64,000 nucleotides of DNA, taken from Fibrobacter sp. UWB11. GTDB taxonomy: Bacteria > Fibrobacterota > Fibrobacteria > Fibrobacterales > Fibrobacteraceae. Positions within the stretch are counted from its first letter, which is position 1, and each line of letters starts with the position of its first letter. The position numbers and the translations under genes are program-made. This document shows positions 24,529 through 33,746 of this stretch, one piece after another. The notes under the pieces are model-generated. The model had not been told where the DNA came from. It saw only the letters and a program-made list of their open reading frames with translations, and did no database searches. The stretch is from contig NZ_FSRT01000001.1 of NCBI RefSeq assembly GCF_900143015.1, forward strand, positions 248,001 to 312,000, in the 5' to 3' direction.

Positions 24529-26238
24529 ATGACTCTTATGATTCTCAAGATGATCGGTTGCCTCGCTCTCCTTATGTTTGGCATGAAGACGATGAGTGAA
24601 GGCTTGCAGAAACTTACTGGTGGACACCTCCGTACGGTTCTTGGAACTATGACCAAGCATAGGCTTGGTGGACTTCTTACAGGTACTGCCGTTACTGCTG
24701 CTGTGCAGTCTTCGACTGCGACTACCGTCATGACTGTTAGTTTTGTGAACGCTGGCTTGCTTACTCTTAGGCAGGCCATTCCTGTTATTATGGGCGCAAA
24801 TATCGGTACGACGGCAACGGCGTGGCTCATGTCCATCTTCGGATTCCAGTTCAACATGAGTAGCGTGGTGTGGCCGTTCTTTGCGCTTGGCATTGTGCTT
24901 ACTTACGTCCGCAAGAACAGTGTCAAGAGCTTTGGCGAATTTGTTTTCGGGTTCTCGTTTATGTTCCTCGGGCTCACGACTCTCCGTGAAAACGCGGTGG
25001 CGATGGACCTTTCGCATAACCAGACGATTATTGATTTCTTTGCCTCGACGGGCGGCTACGGCATCTGGAGCACGCTTTTGTTCTTGCTCCTGGGCGGTAT
25101 CCTTACGATGTGCGTGCAGTCTTCGGCTGCCATCATGGCGATTACGCTTATTCTTTGCTCTAGTGGCGTGCTCCCGATTTACCAGGGAATTGCGCTTGTG
25201 ATGGGCGAAAACATCGGTACGACGGTGACCTCGAACCTCGCGGCGCTTTCGGCAAGTACGCAGGCTAGGCGCGCGGCTTTGGCGCACATGCTCTTCAACG
25301 TGTTCGGTGTGGTGTGGGTGCTGATTTTGTTCCACCCGTTCGTGAACATGGTTTGCCATTTTGTCGGCTTTGACCCGGCATTTGTGCCGCAGACACAAGA
25401 AGAAATCGCTCAGGCAGGCATTCGCGTGACATACGCACTTTCCGGATTCCATACCGCATTCAACCTTTGTAACGTGCTGCTCCTCATCTGGTTCATTAAG
25501 CCGATGGAGACGCTCATCTGCAAGATCATCAAGGAAAAGGAAGACGGCGAAGATTTCCGTATCAAGTTTATCAGTGGCGGCCTCATGAGTACGGCCGAAC
25601 TTTCGCTCTTTGAAGCTCGCAAGGAAATCAACGTCTTTGCAGAACGCACTCTCAAGATGTACCGCTTTTTGCCGGACCTCCTCAAGATGAAAAATGAAGA
25701 GGACTTTGTAAAGCTGTTCGCCCGCATTGAAAAGTACGAAGGTATCAGCGACAGATTTGAAATTGAAATTGGTGAATACTTGAACAAGGTCAGCGGCGGT
25801 CGCTTGAGTATCGAAAGTAAGACGATGTTGCAGTGCATGCAGAAGGAAATTTCTGAAATCGAAAGTATCGGCGATGCTTGCTACAACATGGCTCGCGCCA
25901 TCAACCGCAAGTTCCATCTTGAGGAAGATTTTACCGAGGAACAGTACAGCCGCATAGAAAACATGATGAAACTTTGCGACCAGGCGCTAGTGCAGATGGT
26001 GGATGTTATCGAGGACAAGCCGCATACGAAGGCTTCGAATACGATGGCGCTTGAATTTGAAATCAACGACTACCGCAAGATGCTCAAGGACTTGAATATC
26101 GAAGATATCAATGCGCAGCGCTACAGCTACCAGATTGGCGTGCATTACATGGATGTGGTGAACGACTGCGAAAAGCTGGGGGACTACGTGGTGAACGTCG
26201 TCGAAGCGCACGTGAACCACAGATTGCTCGGAAAGTAA
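24529..26238 (+). CDS. Na/Pi cotransporter family protein with C-terminal PhoU-like domain
   Basis: Inner-membrane sodium-phosphate cotransporter of the NptA/YjbB type, 569 residues. The two inverted transport repeats show the hallmark glutamine-serine motifs VQSSTATTVMTV (near residue 63) and CVQSSAAIMAIT (near 200), each followed by an ANIGTT/ENIGTT block. From about residue 345 the protein is helical and charged with PhoU-like features (RIEKYEGISDRFEIEIGEYL, EIESIGDACYNMARAI, NDCEKLGDYVVNVVEAH). ATG 24529 lacks a strong ribosome site. Role: phosphate movement or phosphate homeostasis; direction cannot be told from sequence. Confidence 0.9.
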   Translation: MTLMILKMIGCLALLMFGMKTMSEGLQKLTGGHLRTVLGTMTKHRLGGLLTGTAVTAAVQSSTATTVMTVSFVNAGLLTLRQAIPVIMGANIGTTATAWLMSIFGFQFNMSSVVWPFFALGIVLTYVRKNSVKSFGEFVFGFSFMFLGLTTLRENAVAMDLSHNQTIIDFFASTGGYGIWSTLLFLLLGGILTMCVQSSAAIMAITLILCSSGVLPIYQGIALVMGENIGTTVTSNLAALSASTQARRAALAHMLFNVFGVVWVLILFHPFVNMVCHFVGFDPAFVPQTQEEIAQAGIRVTYALSGFHTAFNLCNVLLLIWFIKPMETLICKIIKEKEDGEDFRIKFISGGLMSTAELSLFEARKEINVFAERTLKMYRFLPDLLKMKNEEDFVKLFARIEKYEGISDRFEIEIGEYLNKVSGGRLSIESKTMLQCMQKEISEIESIGDACYNMARAINRKFHLEEDFTEEQYSRIENMMKLCDQALVQMVDVIEDKPHTKASNTMALEFEINDYRKMLKDLNIEDINAQRYSYQIGVHYMDVVNDCEKLGDYVVNVVEAHVNHRLLGK

Positions 26239-26246
26239 TCGGAATG

Positions 26247-26274
26247 GAGCCGCAGGGAATGCGGCTCTTTCAAT
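26247..26274 (+). terminator. Terminator of the cotransporter gene
   Basis: Perfect stem GAGCCGCA/TGCGGCTC with loop GGGAA, followed by TTTC and T-rich sequence. Confidence 0.85.
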
Positions 26275-26339
26275 ATTTTTATATTTGCAATTTAGTAGGT
26301 GACCTTGGCCTTTTTTAGGGGCGAAAAATGGAGGGCTAT

Positions 26340-28409
26340 ATGAAAAAAATCATGGCGTTGGCTTTTGCCTTGTTCTTTGCGGTAGCAAATGCCGCTGAAA
26401 CTTACGTAGCTTCGGAAAAGATCACGCAACAGGTTCTGTCAGGGGAACTTACCCAGACCGTGTATGCTGGCGATGAAATTAAGCCGATTACGATTCTATA
26501 TGAAAATACTGGCCTTGGCGAAGATGCTGTACCAGAATATTCATCGACGAACTTTTTGGAAAATTTTGGATTGTCGAAAAGGTGGGTGGGCTCTAGATGT
26601 GAAATTGCGGGAGAGATGAGAGATGATATTCCCGCTGATACGTACAATGCTTTTATCGTCGTCCGGGACAATGAAGGCAAGTTCGCCAAGACTGAGTTCA
26701 AGTTCACTGTGCTGGAAAAAGAAGAAACGTTGTCTTTAAAATGGAATAAAAGTAGCGGTGACGTGAATCAGAAAGTCACTGCGGGTAAGTCTATTACACC
26801 TATCGTTTTCGATTACGAGGGATTAACAAGTTATAGCGTGAGTGGACTCCCGTCTGGACTTGTAAAGAATATTGATGAAAAAAAACATAAAATCATGATT
26901 GTCGGCTCTGTAAATAGCGATGTAATGTCTGGTGATTATGAATACAAAGTCACTGTTAAGAACGACCAAGGCGATGAAAAGAGCATGTCGGGAACGATTG
27001 TTGTGAAAAGTGGCAAGGCTCGCACATCAATAAAACTTGTTAGTGAAAAAGCAAGACAGGAAGTCCTGGCGGGCAATGAGATTGAGCCTGTCGTGTTCGA
27101 GTTTGCAAATGTTCATGTCGATGAAAGTTTATCTTCATTTAAGTTCGAAGGATCGTTAAAAGGATCGTTTGTGTATAGTGTAGAAGAAAATAAGCTCACG
27201 TGCAGTGGAACTGTCGATGAAAATTTGAAGGGTGGATTATACACGATAAGAATTATTGCAATTGGTGAAAATAACAATGATACCGCTTTTGCAAACGTTG
27301 ATGTGATTCATAAGTCTGTAGAGACGAAGGTATATGTCATTGAAAATGAAACGCAGTCGCTGACTGCCGGCGATTCTATCAAGCCGATTGTTTTCAAGGT
27401 AGAACATGGCTCTAATCCTGAGCTTACGAATTTCCCGGGTGGTTACGAGCTTAAAAAAGATGGTAATACGGTGACTATTACAGGGCTGGTTGAAGAAAAT
27501 GCTAAGGGCCCGTATACGGTCACGCTCACTGTAAAAGGTGCTGATAATGATGCTTCTGCTGAGGCTACTATTAATGTCACTCCTGTGGAACTGAAGTTTG
27601 AACTTGTCGAAGGTAGTGATGACCAAACGGTTGTTGCCGGTGAAGCGATTACCCCGATTGTCTATGCGTACGATCATGTGAAATCTATTAACGGTAAGGG
27701 TTTCCCTGCTGATTTGAAGGTGGAACAAGATAAAGAAAAAAAGCAAGTTAAGATTTATGGAACTGTGGATCCTAAAATGGCGGCCTATGAATACGTTTAT
27801 TGGTTCGAACTGACGGATTATTATGGAGAAACAAAGACTGTAACGGGCAAGATTAATGTCGTTGCATCTATTGACGATATTTCGTCTTCGTCGAGTTCGG
27901 CAACGAGTAGTAGCTCTGCCGTGCAGTCCTGCTCTAGCGTTGTGGCATCTTCGAGCTCGGAGGTTGCTTCTTCAAGCTCTGCAGAGGTCCTGTCTTCTAG
28001 CTGTTCTGCACAGTCCAGCAGCTCTGCTGTGCAGTCCAGCTCTAGCGTTGTGGTATCTTCGAGCTCTGTGGTTTCCTCTTCAAGTTCTGAACCTTCTTCA
28101 AGTTCCGCAAAGTCCAGCTCTAGCGAAAAGGCCGAATCCTCTTCGAGCGAAAAGACTACTGGGATTGCGACGGTGGCGATGAACAGCGTGAAGTTTGGCT
28201 ATGCAAACAATGTGCTGACGGTTGCTGTGCCCACATCTTCGATGGTGCATGTGCAAGTGTTCGACTTGACCGGTCATCTGGTCGAAACGTTTGCAGAATC
28301 TGTGAATGGCGCAAAGAGCATTAGTCTCGCTCATTTGAACCGTGGCAATTATCTTGTGCGAGTCGAAAGCAACAGCATGGTTCGTACCGCAAGAATTGCC
28401 GTGAAATAA
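26340..28409 (+). CDS. Secreted repeat protein with serine-rich linker and C-terminal sorting-like domain
   Basis: 689 residues. Signal peptide MKKIMALAFALFFAVANA, then about five tandem repeats of 80-90 residues, each containing a motif of the form Q-x-V-x-A-G-x-x-I-x-P-I (VYAGDEIKPI, VTAGKSITPI, VLAGNEIEPV, LTAGDSIKPI, VVAGEAITPI) and ending in a beta-strand such as TINV or KINV; probably Ig-like modules. Residues about 515-605 are a Ser-rich linker (SSSSS, KSSSSEK). The last 75 residues (VHVQVFDLTGHLVETF, LNRGNYLVRVE, ARIAVK) resemble the C-terminal sorting domain of type IX-type secreted proteins. ATG 26340 chosen: GGAGGG at 26330-26335. Substrate unknown; a cell-surface adhesin or fibre-binding protein is likely. 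Confidence 0.85.
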   Translation: MKKIMALAFALFFAVANAAETYVASEKITQQVLSGELTQTVYAGDEIKPITILYENTGLGEDAVPEYSSTNFLENFGLSKRWVGSRCEIAGEMRDDIPADTYNAFIVVRDNEGKFAKTEFKFTVLEKEETLSLKWNKSSGDVNQKVTAGKSITPIVFDYEGLTSYSVSGLPSGLVKNIDEKKHKIMIVGSVNSDVMSGDYEYKVTVKNDQGDEKSMSGTIVVKSGKARTSIKLVSEKARQEVLAGNEIEPVVFEFANVHVDESLSSFKFEGSLKGSFVYSVEENKLTCSGTVDENLKGGLYTIRIIAIGENNNDTAFANVDVIHKSVETKVYVIENETQSLTAGDSIKPIVFKVEHGSNPELTNFPGGYELKKDGNTVTITGLVEENAKGPYTVTLTVKGADNDASAEATINVTPVELKFELVEGSDDQTVVAGEAITPIVYAYDHVKSINGKGFPADLKVEQDKEKKQVKIYGTVDPKMAAYEYVYWFELTDYYGETKTVTGKINVVASIDDISSSSSSATSSSSAVQSCSSVVASSSSEVASSSSAEVLSSSCSAQSSSSAVQSSSSVVVSSSSVVSSSSSEPSSSSAKSSSSEKAESSSSEKTTGIATVAMNSVKFGYANNVLTVAVPTSSMVHVQVFDLTGHLVETFAESVNGAKSISLAHLNRGNYLVRVESNSMVRTARIAVK

Positions 28410-28428
28410 AGACTTGGCAATGCAAAAA

Positions 28429-28455
28429 AGGCTCCGCCACCGCGGAGCCTTTTTA
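28429..28455 (+). terminator. Terminator of the repeat-protein gene
   Basis: Stem AGGCTCCGC/GCGGAGCCT with loop CACC, preceded by A6 and followed by T5; can work in both directions. Confidence 0.88.
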
Positions 28456-28499
28456 ATATGCAAGATTTGACTGGATTCTTCGCGGCTATTCGCCCCTCA

Positions 28500-28679
28500 G
28501 AATGACGTAGAAGCCGAGAGTAGCGAGAATGCTTGCATTCTCATTACCGAGGCGCCCCAGTCAAGCATCGAGATGAATGACGTAGAAGCCGAGAGTTGCG
28601 AGAATGCTCGCTTTCTCATTACCGAGGCGACCGAGTCAAGCCTTGAAAAGGAATGACGTAGAAGCCGAACGTAGCGAGA
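28500..28679. repeat. Tandem 75-base intergenic repeats (2.4 units)
   Basis: Units begin GAATGACGTAGAAGCCGA at 28500, 28575 and (partial) 28651, each with an inner palindrome (GAGAATGC/GCATTCTC in the first) followed by ATTACCGAGGCG. The last partial unit runs up to the stop codon of the helicase gene. Related elements occur near 41890 and 50400-50480. Confidence 0.8.
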
Positions 28680-30455
28680 CTATGTGCGGGCAGCGAGTTC
28701 CTCGGGCGTTCTCGAGAGAATGTCCCAGTCGCCGCGCTTGATGATCTTGTAGGCGTAGCCCTGTTCCGTGAGGAACAGCTGACGGTTCATGGCAAATTCC
28801 TGTTCCTTGGAGTCCTGCGTCACGATGCTGTAGAAGTGGGCGGCGCCGCCGTCGCTCTTGGGGCGCAACACGCGGCCGAGGCGTTGTGCTTCTTCCTGGC
28901 GGCTTCCGAAGGTACCGGAAATCTGGATAAGCACGTTTGCATCTGGCAAGTCGATAGCGAAGTTACCGACTTTCGAAACCATGAGGTTCTTCTGCGCACC
29001 GGAACGGAAGGCTCCATAGAGCTTTTCGCGTTCCTTGTTCGGCGTCTTGCCGGTAATGAGCGGAATCTGCAAGTCTTCGGAGAGCGCTTCGAGCTGGTCA
29101 ATGTACTGGCCGATGATGAGCACGCGGTCGTCCGGCTTGCTGAAATACTTGAGCAGGCGCTCGACGATGTCCGTCTTTTCGGGGTTCGTGCTTGCGAGCG
29201 TGATCTTGTCGCGCACCGGAGCAAGAGCGTACTTCATCTTGAGTTCCGGATCCATCGGGATGCGGATTTCGTTACAGTCGGCGGTGGCAATCCAGCCCTG
29301 GGCTTCCAAGATGCGCCAAGGAATGTCGAACTTTTTCGGTCCGATCAAGCTGAATACTTCAGTTTCCTTGTGGTCTTCACGGACGAGCGTTGCCGTAAGG
29401 CCCAAACGGCGCGTTGCCTGCATTTCGGTACTCAAGCGGAACACCGGAGCCGGGAGCAAGTGGACTTCGTCGTAAATCATGAGGCCCCACTTTTCCTGGC
29501 TGAAAAGCGGGAAGTTTGCAAGTTCCTTCTTGACCTCTTCTTCGGTCATTTCTGGTTCCTTGCCTTCCTTGTTTTCGTCACCCTTCTTAGCGCGCTTGCG
29601 CTGCGTCAAGATTTGGTAGGTGGCAACTGTCACCGGGCCGATTTCCTTCACTTCGCCGGAGTATTCCTTGACTTGGTCGAGCGTGAGGTTCGTCTTGTCG
29701 CAGATTTCGCGAATCCACTGGCGGGAAGACGAAATGTTCGGTGTCAAAATAAGAGTCTTAGTTTGTATTAAAGCCATGGTGGCAAGGCCGATAACAGTCT
29801 TACCGGAACCGCAGGGGAGAACGATCACGCCGGAACCGCCCTTTTCGCTACCGCTCGCATAGAACACCTGTGCGGCATCCTTCTGGTAATCGCGGAGGTT
29901 GAACGGCTTTCCAGAAACGGTTGTTTCGCGGAGCTTGATGGGGAGTGGGTCGCCAACAGTGTAACCGGCCAAGTCTTCGACTGGGAAGCCTGCGTTGGTG
30001 AGGACCATCTTCAAGTGGCCACGGCGTTCCGGGTCAACAACGACGTGCGTGTCATCGATGTATTCGATGATGAACGGTTCCACATCCCTCAACTTGCAAA
30101 TTTCGAGGAACATGATTTTGTCATCGGATTCCATCATCAAACGGCCGTCTTCTTTCTTTAAACGAAGGAGGCCGTAGCGGGCCATGTAATCTTCAATTTC
30201 GGTAACGACAGTCGGCGGTATGGGGTAGCGGCTTTGGCTCTCGAGTCTTTCGAGGACTTCGGGTGCGCGCAGGCCTGTTGCGGCAGCGTTCCACAAGCTC
30301 AAATGAGAAATCTTATAAGTGTGCAGGTGCTCCGGGCTTTTGACAAGCTCTGTAAAGGGGGCGATTGCATCACGTGCGGTGGTATAATTAGGATTGTCGA
30401 CCTCGACCATGATTTCGAGGTTACTTTGTACAATGATTGCGCCATTCGGATTCAT
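28680..30455 (-). CDS. XPB/Ercc3-type DNA helicase
   Basis: Superfamily 2 helicase of the bacterial XPB family, 591 residues. N-terminal about 200 residues form the XPB-specific helicase-C_3/damage-recognition-like part; then LRDYQKDAAQVF, Walker A PCGSGKTV (near 211), VATYQILTQR, Walker B DEVH (near 306), GLTATLVRED (containing the RED motif) and motif VI EAQRLGRVLRPK. A lysine/glutamate-rich insertion (KRAKKGDENKEGKEPEMTEE) lies between motifs Ib and II. Proteins of this kind unwind 3'-5' and are linked to nucleotide excision repair or transcription; in bacteria the biological role is less clear. Monocistronic. Confidence 0.9.
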   Translation of the reverse strand: MNPNGAIIVQSNLEIMVEVDNPNYTTARDAIAPFTELVKSPEHLHTYKISHLSLWNAAATGLRAPEVLERLESQSRYPIPPTVVTEIEDYMARYGLLRLKKEDGRLMMESDDKIMFLEICKLRDVEPFIIEYIDDTHVVVDPERRGHLKMVLTNAGFPVEDLAGYTVGDPLPIKLRETTVSGKPFNLRDYQKDAAQVFYASGSEKGGSGVIVLPCGSGKTVIGLATMALIQTKTLILTPNISSSRQWIREICDKTNLTLDQVKEYSGEVKEIGPVTVATYQILTQRKRAKKGDENKEGKEPEMTEEEVKKELANFPLFSQEKWGLMIYDEVHLLPAPVFRLSTEMQATRRLGLTATLVREDHKETEVFSLIGPKKFDIPWRILEAQGWIATADCNEIRIPMDPELKMKYALAPVRDKITLASTNPEKTDIVERLLKYFSKPDDRVLIIGQYIDQLEALSEDLQIPLITGKTPNKEREKLYGAFRSGAQKNLMVSKVGNFAIDLPDANVLIQISGTFGSRQEEAQRLGRVLRPKSDGGAAHFYSIVTQDSKEQEFAMNRQLFLTEQGYAYKIIKRGDWDILSRTPEELAART

Positions 30456-30570
30456 AGAGCGACAAATTTAGTTATTTAGGGCGCGTTTCGCAAGTCGTAC
30501 GTTTTTGCTGAAAATCTTACAAAAAGGCTTTGGTATAATAAATGGAGATTTCCTCCCCATACGCGGATCA

Positions 30571-30602
30571 TGACTACTAAGCAGCAGAGCTGCAAGTAGT
30601 CA
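30571..30602. other. Intergenic hairpin
   Basis: Two nested stems GACTACT/AGTAGTC and GCAGC/GCTGC in the gap between the helicase and the tRNA. Function unknown; no T-tract follows. The rest of 30456-30628 shows nothing else I can name. Confidence 0.45.
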
Positions 30603-30628
30603 AAGAGCTCGGCGCCGGGGTGATATGC

Positions 30629-30661
30629 AAAAAAACTCCCCGGATTTAAGTCCGAGGAGTC
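30629..30661 (-). terminator. Terminator of the tRNA-Thr gene
   Basis: On the minus strand, stem ACTCCTCGGA/TCCGGGGAGT with loop CTTAAA followed by T7, six bases after the tRNA end. Confidence 0.9.
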
Positions 30662-30666
30662 TTTCG

Positions 30667-30739
30667 AGCCGCCCAGCAGATTTGAACTGCCGACCTGCTG
30701 ATTACGAATCAGCTGCTCTACCAGCTGAGCTAGAGCGGC
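30667..30739 (-). tRNA. tRNA-Thr (anticodon CGT)
   Basis: 73 bases without encoded CCA. Acceptor GCCGCTC/GGGCGGC, D-arm GCTC/GAGC with AGCTGGTA loop, anticodon stem GCTGA/TCAGC with loop TTCGTAA (anticodon CGT, reading ACG), T-arm GGCAG TTCAAAT CTGCT. All four arms pair. Confidence 0.95.
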
Positions 30740-30853
30740 GAAGCGAGAACAAAGATAGTAAATCGATTAATTCTTGTCAAGATTTACTGACAACCTTTAT
30801 TTTTTTTTCTATGATTGGTCTACGAGAAATTTTTTAACATGGAAGCTTAAAAT

Positions 30854-31540
30854 ATGGCTAACGAATCTAATAATAACCAATCTGAACTTAAAGCATTCTT
30901 TGTCCAGCACGGAACAAAGATCGCTGTGGCATTCGTCGTTCTCTTTGCTCTTATCGCAGGCATTGTGCAGTATAAGGAAGCACGTAAGGTTGCTGCTGCT
31001 GAACAGAGCGAACTCATTGGTATGGGTCTTACTTACCTCTATGCTGGCGAAAAGGACAGTGCTCTCGTAGAATTCGAAGGTAAGATTGCTTCTGGCAAGC
31101 TCGAAGGCCTTGCTCTTGCTAAGGCAGCTCTCCTCGCCGGTAACATCAAGTACGAAAAGAAGGACTATGATGGTGCTGCATTCCACTTCCAGACCTCTCT
31201 CGACAATGCAGGCTCTGTTGCTCTTGTGCGTTCGGCTGCCATGCACGGTCTTGCCGCTGTGAAGATGGAAAAGGGTGACTTCTCTGCTGCAGCAAACTTC
31301 CTCGAAAAGTACATTGCTGAATTTGGCAAGCGCACTGGCGACAAGGAAGACCGCTACCAGAAGGACGAACCGGCTGACGAGGTCCCGATGGTTGCTGACG
31401 CTATGTGGAAGCTCACGCTCGTGTACCAGCAGCTCGGTGCAACTGACAAGGCTAAGGCTACCGCTGAAAAGTTGCTCCATGTATATGGTGACAACCGCGG
31501 TCTCGCTGACAAGGCTCGCAAGTTCCTTGCTGCTATCTAA
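30854..31540 (+). CDS. Membrane-anchored TPR protein (YfgM/TPR_21-like)
   Basis: 228 residues. Short polar N-terminus, one transmembrane helix (IAVAFVVLFALIAGIVQY, about 23-40), then a periplasmic alpha-helical part with tetratricopeptide-like repeats (ALAKAALLAGNIKYEKKDYD, AAMHGLAAVKMEKGDFSAAA, AMWKLTLVYQQLGATDKAKA). Similar architecture to YfgM-type proteins, which attend the Sec translocon and periplasmic chaperones; that role is inferred. ATG 30854 has an A-rich upstream without a strong ribosome site. Codon use matches highly expressed genes such as nuo. Confidence 0.85.
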   Translation: MANESNNNQSELKAFFVQHGTKIAVAFVVLFALIAGIVQYKEARKVAAAEQSELIGMGLTYLYAGEKDSALVEFEGKIASGKLEGLALAKAALLAGNIKYEKKDYDGAAFHFQTSLDNAGSVALVRSAAMHGLAAVKMEKGDFSAAANFLEKYIAEFGKRTGDKEDRYQKDEPADEVPMVADAMWKLTLVYQQLGATDKAKATAEKLLHVYGDNRGLADKARKFLAAI

Positions 31541-31562
31541 TTGCTGATTTTTTGGAAATTTA

Positions 31563-31595
31563 GGCTCGTCTCCTTAGCGGGGACGGGCTTTTTTA
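31563..31595 (+). terminator. Terminator of the TPR-protein gene
   Basis: Ten-pair stem GCTCGTCTCC/GGGGACGGGC with loop TTAGC, followed by T6. Confidence 0.85.
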
Positions 31596-31633
31596 TATAT
31601 TGATTTTATTGTACAACATAATGGAGAAAATTC

Positions 31634-32167
31634 ATGAAAAAAAAACTGATTTGCATAGTTGCCGCAATGCTTTTTGCTTGTGCCGGTAGCAAAAGTTCGT
31701 TGGAAAAAATGGCAGATGATATTTTTTATGTGAGCTTCATCTGTACTTCTAACGGAAAAGCCGAAAATTTGAAAACAGCGTGCCAAGAGTGGACTGAAAA
31801 AAAGAACAAATTGACTGATGAGGAAAAGAAAGAAGTCACTAGAATTGGGTCTGAAAAATATCAGATAATGGTGGAGAAGGCGGGCAAGTTTGTAGAGCAA
31901 AGAAAAGAAGAAGATGACGCCGGCATAAAATTTTTGAGTGAAGCTCCAGCCGTTTTACCAGCAGATTGTAATGATTGTAGTGAATTGTTAAAAAAAGCGG
32001 TTGATACAGTTCATGTCTTTGTGACAAAGTGCGAAAATGACCAGCAATTGCCTGAAGAAGAGTGTTTAAAACTGGATAAACGCGTTAGTGAACTTAATGG
32101 CGAAATGAGTTTGGATGATGAGAAAAAAATTTTTGAAATTCAATATCAAAAACTCATGAAATATTAA
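31634..32167 (+). CDS. Small lipoprotein, function unknown
   Basis: 177 residues; signal peptide with lipobox LFACAG (Cys16), remainder charged and mostly helical with six further cysteines that may form disulfides (e.g. ADCNDCSE). ATG 31634 follows GGAGAAAATTC. Low G+C compared with the TPR gene. The segment KLTDEEKKEVTRIGSEKYQI resembles NFSEEEQNEIRKQVVERFYI in the next lipoprotein, suggesting the two are distant paralogues. Confidence 0.75.
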   Translation: MKKKLICIVAAMLFACAGSKSSLEKMADDIFYVSFICTSNGKAENLKTACQEWTEKKNKLTDEEKKEVTRIGSEKYQIMVEKAGKFVEQRKEEDDAGIKFLSEAPAVLPADCNDCSELLKKAVDTVHVFVTKCENDQQLPEEECLKLDKRVSELNGEMSLDDEKKIFEIQYQKLMKY

Positions 32168-32257
32168 AAGGGCTTTATAAAAATCAATTTACATCTACGT
32201 CAGTCTGTATAAGTTATATTGATAGCATACACAACCTAAAAATGGGAGGGTGGGGCC

Positions 32258-32545
32258 ATGAAAAATATTTTCTTGGCACTTTTGGTGTCTATTCCAATTT
32301 CTCTGACCGCGTGTGGAGATTCCCCGGAAAAGTTTGTGAATGATGTCGTGGACAGCGGCATCAAGTGTGAAACGCATGAGTATGACCAGGCCAAGTGTAA
32401 TCAGCTTGTTGCCGAATTCAAATCGCGTAATCGCAATTTTAGCGAAGAAGAACAAAATGAAATCCGTAAACAGGTTGTGGAAAGGTTCTATATAGAACTG
32501 AAAAAATTGGACAAAAAAGGTGTGAAAGTCGGGTCCGCGTTTTAA
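32258..32545 (+). CDS. Small lipoprotein, function unknown
   Basis: 95 residues: leader and lipobox SLTACG (Cys19), then a helical charged domain with two cysteines (GIKCETHEYDQAKC). GGGAGG precedes ATG 32258. Looks like a shortened paralogue of the lipoprotein at 31634. Convergent with the rhomboid gene, ending nine bases before it. Confidence 0.72.
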   Translation: MKNIFLALLVSIPISLTACGDSPEKFVNDVVDSGIKCETHEYDQAKCNQLVAEFKSRNRNFSEEEQNEIRKQVVERFYIELKKLDKKGVKVGSAF

Positions 32546-32553
32546 TGGCGCGC

Positions 32554-33546
32554 TTAAAATGCTAACGCCCAGCCGATGGCGAACAACGCGTAATAGGCAA
32601 TGACCCAGAAAATGTCTGCGATAGCAGTAGGCGCTCCCCAGCGGAGCGTTTTCTTTTTGGGAATGAATCCGCAAAGGAGGCCTGCAATAAAACCGTATAG
32701 GTGGCCGAGAATGTCGGCGTTTTCGCCAAGGCCTAAGAATACAGCGAGGGAGGCGGCGCCGCAGAGCGGCGCGAATCTGCGGAGCATGCCGTGCGTTTCG
32801 CGCGGCATGAGACGGAATTCAATGACGGCGAGGCAACCGATGGTTGCGAAAACGAAGCCGGAAAAGCCGAGCGAGCGGAAATTTGTCTGCACTGTAAGCG
32901 CCACAAAGAAATTTGCGACAGCGCTTGCGACCGCCAAGAATGGCACTAGTTTGGCGAGCGGGATGCGGTAATGGAGCAGGCTTAGCGCTAAGAATCCCGA
33001 GACTAGGTTTGATGCGAGGTGGCGGCTGTCGCTGTGGAGCGTCATGGCGGTAATTGTGCGCCACCATTCCCCGCGTAGAATCTTGGAGGCATCGGCGATG
33101 CCTGCGTTGTGCATTTGGACGAACATGTCGGAGAAGTCGAATAGCGTACAAACGATGGGAATAGCAAGGACCCATAGCGGCTGGAGCGTGAACTTTAGCG
33201 GGAGAGGCGGATTTTCATCGCGCGGGGGATTTTCGCGGTGGTAAAGGCGAATTTGGAATTGCGCGGCACGGCGTTTTTCGGGTTCCACGAAAATTTGGAA
33301 AGGGCCTTCTTCGGAACGATCGATGCGGTGCGAGATTCCCTGTGATAAGAGTACAAGGCTTTCGTCGCGGATTTGCCTAAAACCTCCCTCGCTGATGCGC
33401 ACGTCGGGCGGAGTCTGCTGCTCTTCTGATTGTGCGGTTTGTGAAAAATCGATACTTTGTTCAATTGAGGATGGCGCGGATTCTCGAGAATGCGTATCTT
33501 CGGCGGAAGGCCTGCGGCGAATCATGGGCGATATAAAGTGTGGCAT
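32554..33546 (-). CDS. Rhomboid-family intramembrane serine protease
   Basis: 330 residues. The first 120 are a soluble N-terminal region, polar at first and then with a GlpG-like small domain (SLVLLSQGISHRI, FQIFVEPEKRRAAQFQIRLY). The rhomboid core has GEWWRTITAMTLHSD (159-173), HLASN (His176, Asn180), the nucleophile in LGFSGFVF (Ser229) and the general base in ILGHLYGFIAG (His282). All dyad residues are present although the usual GASG is GFSG. Six to seven membrane helices. Substrate unknown. ATG 33546 follows AGGAAGGTAACC, a good ribosome site. Confidence 0.87.
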   Translation of the reverse strand: MPHFISPMIRRRPSAEDTHSRESAPSSIEQSIDFSQTAQSEEQQTPPDVRISEGGFRQIRDESLVLLSQGISHRIDRSEEGPFQIFVEPEKRRAAQFQIRLYHRENPPRDENPPLPLKFTLQPLWVLAIPIVCTLFDFSDMFVQMHNAGIADASKILRGEWWRTITAMTLHSDSRHLASNLVSGFLALSLLHYRIPLAKLVPFLAVASAVANFFVALTVQTNFRSLGFSGFVFATIGCLAVIEFRLMPRETHGMLRRFAPLCGAASLAVFLGLGENADILGHLYGFIAGLLCGFIPKKKTLRWGAPTAIADIFWVIAYYALFAIGWALAF

Positions 33547-33746
33547 GGTTACCTTCCTTCTGCGTCATTAGTAAATCGGATATTTTATTCTTGTTTTTGT
33601 TTAAAAGCAAACCGCGTGCCAAAAAGTGAAATCCGCCTCAAACATTTTAAAAAGATAAAATCAGCTCAAATAGACTCCTTGCTTATTCAAAAAATAACAT
33701 GCAAACGTTTCAAAAGCAAATGTTTAAGGAATTTTTTGAAACGTCG

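Noticed and set aside
28500-28679. Insertion sequence end
   Set aside because: No transposase or terminal inverted repeats; simple tandem intergenic units.
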